From: a virus
Length of the DNA stretch: 38,182 bases
Virus record (IMG/VR): IMGVR_UViG_3300013132_000108
Span: 1-38,182 of that record
Direction: 5' to 3' (one strand)
Shown here: positions 31,304 through 38,182 of the stretch, in pieces
Layout: each line of letters opens with the position of its first letter
How positions within the stretch are numbered: the first letter of the stretch is position 1
The notes under the pieces: model-generated
Seen by the model: only the letters and a program-made list of their open reading frames with translations
What the model was told of the DNA's origin: nothing
The model's database searches: none
Position numbers and translations under genes: made by a program

Positions 31304-34300
31304 ATGGCATCATATAAGCCCTCTCTATTCAACATTAATCCATATTTTGATGATTATGAAGAGGATAAGCGGTTTCTACGCATGTTATTCCGTCCAGGCT
31401 ATGCCATTCAAGCCCGTGAGTTGACTCAACTTCAAACAATATTACAAAACCAAATTGAAAAATTTGGAAACCACATGTTTGAAGATGGAGCAAAAATCAT
31501 TGGTGGAGATGTAACTACGCAAAATGCTGAATATCTTCGTGTTCAATTCTCTTCAGATGTTACAAAAGAGGATCTAATCGGTTATGAGATTACAAGATCT
31601 TCATCAGATACTCTCTATCCAAATCCAACAGGCCGTGTAATTGATGTTCTTGAACCAATTCAAGAGACTGACAACTATTTTGTCCTTATAATCAATCGTT
31701 ATACAGGTGGTTCTTTTCCAAGTGGAACTACATTTGCTTCAACAAATCCTGGTAGAGTGATTACAGGAACAGTTGCAAATAACTCGCAATTTAGTTCAAC
31801 AGGAAAAGTAAAATTAGCCTCGGTTTCTGAAGGTGTTTATTTTAGCAATGGTTTTTTTGTTAAAAACCTAGCACAAACCACCGCCCTATACAATCTTGTT
31901 GACGGTAAGAGAATATTTACAAATCCAACAGGGTCAGTAGTCCTGTCAGTAGTAGAGGATGTTGTAACTGAACTTGAAGACTTTACTCTCAAGGATCCAG
32001 CAGCGGGATCTTATAATTACAACGCACCAGGCGCACATCGCTTCCGTCTTGATCTACAACTACTTTTCAAAGAAGATACTGACGAGTTAACTACTGACAC
32101 AATTGAACTCATGCGTGTCGAAAACGGTGTAGTTACAAACAGACTAAAGTATACAGATTATGCAATTATTGAAGATACACTCGCTAGAAGAACCTACGAC
32201 GAATCTGGTGACTATGTTGTAAAGCCATTTGAGATTGATATTGGTATCACCAACGATATTGTTGAAATATCCCTTGGTGCAGGAAAAGCCTATATCACAG
32301 GTTATGAATTTGAAACACAGAGCAAGCGTGGAGTTACCACAGATCCTGCTCGTTTTGATACGAAATTATCTCCAGATAAAACACTAGATACTGCAAAAAT
32401 AGGTAACTATATTCGTGGTGATCTTGGTCCTGTATTTGCTAATATCATTGGTGATGAAGACGATACTGTTGATATTTGTTCTGCACCCGCAAAAGTTGAA
32501 ATATGTGTGTTCAGAAGTGGTTCAGAGTATGTTGTTGCAACGGCAAATGCATCAAAAGTTTATTTTGACTACAGTTCAGGTCAGTCGGTAAATGATGCAA
32601 GACTATATCTAATCAATATTGAGTATACACAAACAGGATATCAGTTTGTGAACAATCTTGTTCAGGGTGATACAGTTTATGTAAAATATGTTAACGGATC
32701 TCTTAATGCAGTTTCAAGTGATAATCAAAAGATTCTTATAAATGTAGAAAAATATCTACAGACAATTGTTGATCCCAACGACCCAACTCAACTATACTAC
32801 TTACCAAATCAACTTATTCGTGAACAGAATGAGAATACACTAGTATTTCCACTAGAAAACAACCATGTTGTTTCTGGCTATGAAAGAATAGAATATGTTT
32901 ATCCACGCTCATTCTATGGATCAAAGACACAAACAGGAAATAGTGCCGAAGAGATAATCTTTACTCTAGAAGAGGGTGGAGAACTCTATGGTAACGATGG
33001 ACAGGTTTACGAAACTCTTGGCTATTTGCTTTTTGGTCTTACGGGCGGTTCTACCCCTAAAGAGAATCTATTTTCATTCAGCGAGTCTCCACATATTCTA
33101 ACCAAGGTAAGTGATGGAGAACTTCGTCTTACCTATAGTAGCGGAACTATTACAACGCTGCCATATGACTCTTACAAACTCATTGCGCCTGTTCGTATTG
33201 CTGATACAAAAGCCGATGGAGTTTTCGCAGTTAGTAGCATTCGTCTAAAGTATAAGACTGATACTCAGGTTCAATATGGTATTACAAGTGCAAATAGCGA
33301 TGTAAAATATGACCAGACGAATGATTTCTACTACTTACAAATTCCTGAAACAGATATTATTGCTGTAACAAGCATAACAAATGTCACTACAGGAGAAAAT
33401 CTTTCTCATAAGTTCTTGCTAGATAACGGACAGCGAGATCAATCTTATCTTCGTGGAAAATTAATCTTCCGTATAAATTCAGAAGCAACAGCCCCACTTC
33501 CACCAATAAGTGCAAGTTATTCATACTTCCGCCATACTGGTGAAGGGCCATTTGTTCTTGACTCTTATATTCATACGAATAGTGGAATCGAATACGGACA
33601 AATACCGCTGTTCACCTCGCCAACAAGTGGCAAGACCGTATCTCTTGCAAACTGTCTAGATTTCCGCTACAGCGAAAATTATCAAGGCAGCATTCAGTAT
33701 TTCTCTGGCAGCAGAACTCCATTTACTGAAATTCAACAGATTGAAGAGAGCCACAACTACTATCTACCAAGAATTGATAAAGTTGGGGTAAATAGAAATC
33801 TAATCTCAAAGCCAAATCCATTTGTTATCACCCGTGGTGTGCCTTCTCTCACTCCAGTTTCCCCACCAGAACAAGCAGATATTGTTACCCTCTACACACT
33901 TCTCATCCCTCCATATACACATAATGCGGGTGATATTGAGATTATTGAGTCGGATAACAAGCGTTTCACAATGGCGGATATTCGTCAGATTGAAAAGCGT
34001 GTAACTAATCTAGAGAACCTGACAAACATTACTGCTGTTGAAGCGTCTCTTGATGGTCTTGATCTAAAGGTAGAAAGAAACACTAAACTAGGATTCAAAA
34101 CATCTCTCTTGGTAGATCCACTTGTGGGTCACTCAGTTGGAGATGTTTCTGATCCTGAACATGTTTGCTCAGTTGATCTTGAGCGTGGAGAACTCAGACC
34201 ATCATTCAGAACACAGTTTTTGAACTTTGAGGGAAGATCTAGCCTTACAGTTCAAGGTATAACAATGTCAACTGATGGTGTAATACACTCTGCATCGGAT

Positions 34301-36844
34301 GTAAATTTCCCTGATGGTATTACACTCAGTTCACAGTTGTTGGCAAGCAAAGCCATATCTGTCAATCCAACAAATATGCCGCTTTTTGTCGGAACCTACA
34401 AGATTCGTCCTTTCCTTGATCCATTCTTTGATACAGATAACAGACCATTTATTCGCTCCAACAAAGAGGGTGAAAATGATGGTTGGTATACCGCAAATGA
34501 TAATGGATTTGGTAGTCAATGGAACTATTGGGAGTCCATATGGTCGGGTATTCCTGAAACAGATCAATTTGATGAAAATCTAAAGAATGAAATATTCTTC
34601 AAGGCTAGAACACAACCTTCGGGAAATATAATTCATCCAAAATTTGAGAGTGTAAATGGTGTTTCTCGTTCAGGGAAAACAACCGATGAACAAAAGAAGC
34701 GTTTCAAGAGCAGTCAACGCTCAGTAACAGGAAAGGTTAAGAAGAAGATCTCTGGCAGAGTTGTCGATGAATCGGTTGTTCCATTCATCAGACCACAAAC
34801 TGTCTATATCACCGTTAAAAATCTAAAGCCAAATTCTGTTCACTCAGCATTCCTTGATGGTGTAAATGTAAATCGTTATATTATTGCAGAAAATAATGCA
34901 TCTGGACCATTCTTAACATCATCAAGCACATCAACAGATAGTCAGGGTGAACTCTATAATCTTAGATTTCTTATTCCTGCAAATACATTCAAGGTTGGTG
35001 AGAAGGTTCTAAGACTCATTGATAATTCAGAGAATAATCTTGATAATGCAACATCTGTTGTTGATATCAAACTATACTTTACAGGTGCTTTAGACACAAA
35101 TGCAGGAGGTTTCCAATCACTTCGTCCTCCAGTAGTTCAAAGAAACTCACTTACAACCGACAATGTTGTTGTAAACCCAATCAACCGAGCCAAAAATCTC
35201 GACACTCTCGCAAATATTCAGTGGTCTGATCCTTTTGCACAGAATTTTGTAGTTGATGGAAATCTATACTCTGGTGGAGTGTGTCTACAGAGTGTAGATC
35301 TATATTTTCAGACCAAAGATGATAGAATGCCAATAACTCTTGAGGTTAGACCCACAATAAATGGCCGTCCTCATGGTTCTTTTGTTGTTCCTTTCTCACA
35401 AGTGGTGAAAAAGGCTGGCGATGTTGTTGTGAACACAGGTTCTCCAACTGAGAAGACTAGATTTACATTTGATTCTCCAATATATCTTGAGCCTGGTGAA
35501 TATTCTTTGGTTCTCAGAACAAACTCATCTGCATATAAGGTATTTACAGCATCACTTGGCGAAAATGATATTGCTACAGGAAAGCGTATATCAACTCCTG
35601 GATTTGCGGGTGCTTTGTTCCTTCCACAAAATAATGGCATCTCTGATCCTGATCTAAACACAGATCTAATGTTTACTATAAACCGTTACCAATTTGTTGC
35701 CCGTGAGCGTTCTTCAGTTGTCATGCAAGTTTCAGATGTAACAGAGGATTATGCATTCTCGCTCATTAGACTAATAGCAAGATCGGTAAAGCCTGTTGGA
35801 ACAGGAATCAAATATTATGTCTCGTTTGATCAAAACAACGAAATTCCTGAAATAGAGATTGTTCCAAACAAGAATGCAGATCTAAAGGTCTGCCGAAGAA
35901 TTACTTCAGGTGAGAGAAATATTCGTATTCGTGCTGTTTTTGATAACAATTCGGCAGGAACACTCTCTCCGCTTCTTGATTATCAGGGTCTTGGTCTAGT
36001 GGCAGTTCAAAATAATATTGGAGCCGTGCCAGACTTTGAAGATGACACAAGTGCTGACAATATTGTTCCTGCTCGTTACATAACCCGTAAGGTAACACTA
36101 CCAAGCGGTCTTGAGTCGCAATACATCAAGGTAATTGCAAATGTAAACCGACCAAAGGGAACAGCAATTATACCATATTGTCGTTACTCGACGGCTGAAA
36201 ACGATCCGAGATATGAATACCTAAAATATTCTAGAATGGATATTACAGAAAATCCATTTGGTCTATCCTACTCTCAAAATGATGAAGACTTCCGTGAAGT
36301 CGCTTGGGAATTTAATCTTGGAACTCCACTCATCAAGACATTCAATATTAAGTTGTTTATGACATCTGATAGTGAATGTGGTGCAACAGTTCCTGTCATT
36401 CGTGATATTCGTGTTGTCTCACTCGTTGACAATGCTGGTGGAGTAACCACTCTGCCTGTTGTGATCATCAATGATAATACAGAAACGATTATCATTGAAG
36501 GTCCACCTGGTCCTCCTGGCCCTCCTGGCCCACCAGGACCAGCAGGAAACAATGGATCACCAGGCACACAAGGGCCAGCAGGACCGGCAGGACCGGCAGG
36601 ACCGGCAGGACCACAAGGAGAAGATGGAGTTTGCGATCCATCGGCATGTGGCGGTGGCGGTGGGACTGATTGTTCAAATTTACCATCGTGTGATAATGGT
36701 GCTGTTCGTAATCCAAATAATAATTGTGCATGTGAATGCTGCTTACAGGGAACAAATACAGCGTGTAATCCTGGTGGTAGTCCTGTTCCTTGCATATGTT
36801 TCCCATGTGTGGATGGAACAGAACTACCCTCACCCGACATCTAA
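31304..36844 (+). CDS. Giant DUF4815-like virion protein with collagen stalk and Cys-rich tail
   Basis: This 1846-residue protein has ribosome site GGAG before ATG. The N-terminus (FNINPYFDDYEEDKRFLRML, FRPGYAIQARELTQLQTILQ, NQIEKFGNHMFEDGAKIIGG) is the hallmark of DUF4815-type structural proteins found in the wedge/fibre region of many environmental T4-like phages. The long middle is beta-rich with fibre-like repeats. Near the C-terminus a collagen-like stretch of 14 G-x-y triplets (residues about 1733-1774) is followed by a tail of about 70 residues with 12 cysteines. It probably links wedge to fibres, perhaps doing the job of gp10/gp11/gp12; this is inferred from position. The next two genes are in the same frame. 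Confidence 0.8.
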   Translation: MASYKPSLFNINPYFDDYEEDKRFLRMLFRPGYAIQARELTQLQTILQNQIEKFGNHMFEDGAKIIGGDVTTQNAEYLRVQFSSDVTKEDLIGYEITRSSSDTLYPNPTGRVIDVLEPIQETDNYFVLIINRYTGGSFPSGTTFASTNPGRVITGTVANNSQFSSTGKVKLASVSEGVYFSNGFFVKNLAQTTALYNLVDGKRIFTNPTGSVVLSVVEDVVTELEDFTLKDPAAGSYNYNAPGAHRFRLDLQLLFKEDTDELTTDTIELMRVENGVVTNRLKYTDYAIIEDTLARRTYDESGDYVVKPFEIDIGITNDIVEISLGAGKAYITGYEFETQSKRGVTTDPARFDTKLSPDKTLDTAKIGNYIRGDLGPVFANIIGDEDDTVDICSAPAKVEICVFRSGSEYVVATANASKVYFDYSSGQSVNDARLYLINIEYTQTGYQFVNNLVQGDTVYVKYVNGSLNAVSSDNQKILINVEKYLQTIVDPNDPTQLYYLPNQLIREQNENTLVFPLENNHVVSGYERIEYVYPRSFYGSKTQTGNSAEEIIFTLEEGGELYGNDGQVYETLGYLLFGLTGGSTPKENLFSFSESPHILTKVSDGELRLTYSSGTITTLPYDSYKLIAPVRIADTKADGVFAVSSIRLKYKTDTQVQYGITSANSDVKYDQTNDFYYLQIPETDIIAVTSITNVTTGENLSHKFLLDNGQRDQSYLRGKLIFRINSEATAPLPPISASYSYFRHTGEGPFVLDSYIHTNSGIEYGQIPLFTSPTSGKTVSLANCLDFRYSENYQGSIQYFSGSRTPFTEIQQIEESHNYYLPRIDKVGVNRNLISKPNPFVITRGVPSLTPVSPPEQADIVTLYTLLIPPYTHNAGDIEIIESDNKRFTMADIRQIEKRVTNLENLTNITAVEASLDGLDLKVERNTKLGFKTSLLVDPLVGHSVGDVSDPEHVCSVDLERGELRPSFRTQFLNFEGRSSLTVQGITMSTDGVIHSASDVNFPDGITLSSQLLASKAISVNPTNMPLFVGTYKIRPFLDPFFDTDNRPFIRSNKEGENDGWYTANDNGFGSQWNYWESIWSGIPETDQFDENLKNEIFFKARTQPSGNIIHPKFESVNGVSRSGKTTDEQKKRFKSSQRSVTGKVKKKISGRVVDESVVPFIRPQTVYITVKNLKPNSVHSAFLDGVNVNRYIIAENNASGPFLTSSSTSTDSQGELYNLRFLIPANTFKVGEKVLRLIDNSENNLDNATSVVDIKLYFTGALDTNAGGFQSLRPPVVQRNSLTTDNVVVNPINRAKNLDTLANIQWSDPFAQNFVVDGNLYSGGVCLQSVDLYFQTKDDRMPITLEVRPTINGRPHGSFVVPFSQVVKKAGDVVVNTGSPTEKTRFTFDSPIYLEPGEYSLVLRTNSSAYKVFTASLGENDIATGKRISTPGFAGALFLPQNNGISDPDLNTDLMFTINRYQFVARERSSVVMQVSDVTEDYAFSLIRLIARSVKPVGTGIKYYVSFDQNNEIPEIEIVPNKNADLKVCRRITSGERNIRIRAVFDNNSAGTLSPLLDYQGLGLVAVQNNIGAVPDFEDDTSADNIVPARYITRKVTLPSGLESQYIKVIANVNRPKGTAIIPYCRYSTAENDPRYEYLKYSRMDITENPFGLSYSQNDEDFREVAWEFNLGTPLIKTFNIKLFMTSDSECGATVPVIRDIRVVSLVDNAGGVTTLPVVIINDNTETIIIEGPPGPPGPPGPPGPAGNNGSPGTQGPAGPAGPAGPAGPQGEDGVCDPSACGGGGGTDCSNLPSCDNGAVRNPNNNCACECCLQGTNTACNPGGSPVPCICFPCVDGTELPSPDI
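36500..36625 (+). repeat. Collagen-type 9-base tandem repeats
   Basis: The Gly-x-y segment of the giant protein is built from 9-base units. Three copies of ggaccggca (36581-36607) are flanked by variants (gggccagca, ggaccacaa), and upstream there are ggtcctcct/ggccctcct-type units. Each unit adds one Gly-x-y triplet, so recombination or slippage would change stalk length without shifting frame. Confidence 0.75.
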
Positions 36845-36847
36845 ACC

Positions 36848-37042
36848 ATGCAAACTAATCGTTACGACCGTGATCCCCAGACAGGCGCACTCTTCTTTCG
36901 TGATAGGCAGAAAGTTCTTGAGATCAAGAACCAAAGCGATCACGGAAGACAGATACAAAACCTGGATTCTAGGCTAAATAAGGTAGAAGACTCACTTTCC
37001 GATATCAAAGAAATGCTAACTCAGTTACTCAACAAGAGATAA
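36848..37042 (+). CDS. Small coiled-coil protein (64 aa)
   Basis: The gene starts one codon after the stop of the giant protein (TAA ACC ATG, same frame) with no ribosome site, so reinitiation is likely. Residues 1-30 are polar (QTGALFFRDRQKVLEIKNQS). About 34-62 (IQNLDSRLNKVEDSLSDIKE, MLTQLLNKR) is a heptad pattern with Leu/Ile at a/d positions, predicting a short trimeric or dimeric coiled coil. It may be a fibre trimerisation or docking peptide; function unproven. Confidence 0.6.
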   Translation: MQTNRYDRDPQTGALFFRDRQKVLEIKNQSDHGRQIQNLDSRLNKVEDSLSDIKEMLTQLLNKR

Positions 37043-37045
37043 GAC

Positions 37046-38182
37046 ATGCCAACAGGACCAAGTAGCAATCAGTATATCATCCCTGACATTCTCTTGTCTG
37101 ACACTTTCAATGAGTGGCTGACTGTTACTAACACGGATATCATTGAGAAACTAAACTTTCTCAAGGTATACACCGCAACAGGCACAGGCGGAATAACTGT
37201 TGATACCCTCACGAATGGTGAGGCAATGATTGGCCTTGATGAGATCATTCCTGGTCCACACACATTCACAGGAAATATTACCTTTAATGGAACTGTTACA
37301 ACTGTCAACTCAACCGAGATGACTGTTGATGACTATAATCTTGTTCTTGGTCACACGGCGGGTGGTTCAGGTGGTTCTGATTCTGAGATCAACGCTGCGG
37401 GTGGTGGTGGTATTATTCTCAAGGGTCTTACCATAGACAAAGAATTCCTGTGGAAAACAGGACCAGAAGCATGGCATTCAAGTGAGAGTCTTCGTCTAGC
37501 CGCTGGTAAGCGTTTCCTTTCAGGTGACGATACATTCCGTCTGCATACCACTACAGGTGGATTGAGTGTCAAGATCGTTGGCTCAGGAACAACCTATGAT
37601 ACGACCATATTCATGGGAACAAGTGCTGGAGCAACTGCTGAAATTGCTCGTATCAAGACAGATACAACTGTAGAGATCTACAATGGTGTAAACCGAAAGC
37701 GTTTCCATCAATCAGGAGCAGGATATACCTTTGGTCAGGCAATTCGTCCAATCGCAGGCGGATTTACACTCGCAAAGGCAAATAATGCTCAAAATGCCGA
37801 AGCAATCGGTCTTATCTGTGGGGTAAATGGTGACACCTACGATGTAATGTTCCAAGGAGAAATCTTTGGCGATTTCACCACAGTTCTTGGCAGCACACTA
37901 TCCGCAGGAGATGTCTATTTCCTATCGGCTGTTACCGCAGGATATCTAAGTGCATCCTATCCCGCAGCAGTTCCAAGCAATATCACAAAGGCAATGCTGC
38001 TTGGTTTTGGACCAACACATGGATATGTTCTACATTATGTCGGAGTTGCAGCAACAGGCGGAATTGATGTTGATCTAGGTTCAAGTGATGGTGAAGGCGT
38101 TCAAACTATTATTGCTGGTAGCGATTTTGAAATTGGTGATGTTCTGCGAGTAAACGATGCTGGAACAGGATATGCAAAAGCC
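37046..38182 (+). CDS. Tail fibre-like protein, 3' end beyond the window (partial)
   Basis: ATG at 37046 follows the previous stop by one codon (TAA GAC ATG, same frame). The frame is open for 379 codons to the window end. The N-terminus (PDILLSDTFNEWLTVTNTDI, IEKLNFLKVYTATGTGGI) is a conserved opening of fibre/structural proteins in T4-like environmental phages. A block with GNITFNGTVTTVNSTEMTVD, DYNLVLGHTAGGSGG then resembles beta-structured attachment or shaft domains. The central part (RFLSGDDTFRLHT.. FGEI..) is beta-rich with many Gly/Thr/Ala. Probably a receptor-binding fibre; the adhesin tip would lie outside the window. Confidence 0.65.
   Translation, partial: MPTGPSSNQYIIPDILLSDTFNEWLTVTNTDIIEKLNFLKVYTATGTGGITVDTLTNGEAMIGLDEIIPGPHTFTGNITFNGTVTTVNSTEMTVDDYNLVLGHTAGGSGGSDSEINAAGGGGIILKGLTIDKEFLWKTGPEAWHSSESLRLAAGKRFLSGDDTFRLHTTTGGLSVKIVGSGTTYDTTIFMGTSAGATAEIARIKTDTTVEIYNGVNRKRFHQSGAGYTFGQAIRPIAGGFTLAKANNAQNAEAIGLICGVNGDTYDVMFQGEIFGDFTTVLGSTLSAGDVYFLSAVTAGYLSASYPAAVPSNITKAMLLGFGPTHGYVLHYVGVAATGGIDVDLGSSDGEGVQTIIAGSDFEIGDVLRVNDAGTGYAKA

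Noticed and set aside
36274-36840. Minus-strand ORF with Gly-Pro repeats
   Set aside because: It is the complement of the collagen and Cys-rich end of the giant protein; repeats read as Gly/Pro on both strands.
36911-36928. GTTCTTG/CAAGAAC inverted repeat in the coiled-coil gene
   Set aside because: It is short, lies inside a coding region and has no T-run; chance occurrence is likely.

Overview
The window is a block of late and structural genes from a T4-like myovirus, almost certainly a tailed phage genome. Recognisable T4 homologues are gp4, gp5, gp6, gp8, gp25, gp26, gp27, gp32, gp33, gp48, gp51 and gp53, plus a gp7-like wedge protein. The divergence from T4 is typical of marine or environmental T4-like phages: gp5 has no lysozyme domain, gp33 is short, an FmdB zinc ribbon is present, and there are very large DUF4815-type and fibre proteins. 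No host-derived metabolic gene is visible, so the host is not identifiable. No tRNA, integrase, insertion sequence or CRISPR is seen. The genetic code looks standard (TAG, TAA and TGA all serve as stops).

Layout. (A) 1-4116, plus strand: the tail end of an upstream gene, an FmdB zinc ribbon, and a set of small, strongly basic or acidic proteins. Some of these look like internal head (prohead core) proteins, and one begins with a T4 capsid-targeting-like peptide. A terminator hairpin and a perfect T4 late promoter octamer (TATAAATA) lie between 2816 and 2943. (B) 4113-10713, minus strand: four fibre/spike genes, including a spike with a BACON domain and a beta-helix. (C) 10819-12061, plus strand: gp33 (late transcription co-activator) and gp32 (ssDNA-binding protein), each with a sigma70-like promoter, closed by a strong GAAA-tetraloop terminator. 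(D) 12114-16862, minus strand: gp4, a gp2-like protein, a tail-tube protein, gp26, gp51 in the -1 frame, and a tape-measure-like protein. (E) 16905-38182, plus strand: the baseplate operon gp48, gp53, gp27, a 45-residue ORF, gp5, a TubC-docking-like protein, PAAR tip, an unknown 568-residue protein, gp25, gp6, gp7-like, gp8, a giant DUF4815-like protein with a collagen stalk, a coiled-coil peptide, and a fibre gene cut by the window end.

The genes work together mainly to build the contractile tail and baseplate: hub (gp27, gp5, PAAR), wedges (gp6, gp7-like, gp8, gp25, gp53), tube initiation (gp48, tube paralogue), chaperone and length control (gp26/gp51, tape measure), and receptor-binding fibres (region B and the 3' end). 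Junctions are almost all ATGA or TAATG overlaps, suggesting translational coupling.

The most interesting signal is at gp26/gp51. gp51 has no convincing start codon but is open in the -1 frame through a classic T_TTT_TTC slippery heptamer 4 nt before the gp26 stop, with an SD-like GAGGTGA 13 nt upstream. Together with the order tube - chaperone - tape measure, this suggests a programmed frameshift like the lambda G/GT tail chaperone, here in a T4-type phage. Other notable points are an in-frame amber codon splitting a DNRLRE-like fibre domain, a TubC-like docking domain in the baseplate operon, 12-cysteine segments in two virion proteins, and a perfect 17-bp palindrome between divergent late operons. 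No stretch longer than 300 bases lacks a gene. The largest is about 216 bases (2772-2987) if the doubtful ORF there is discounted.
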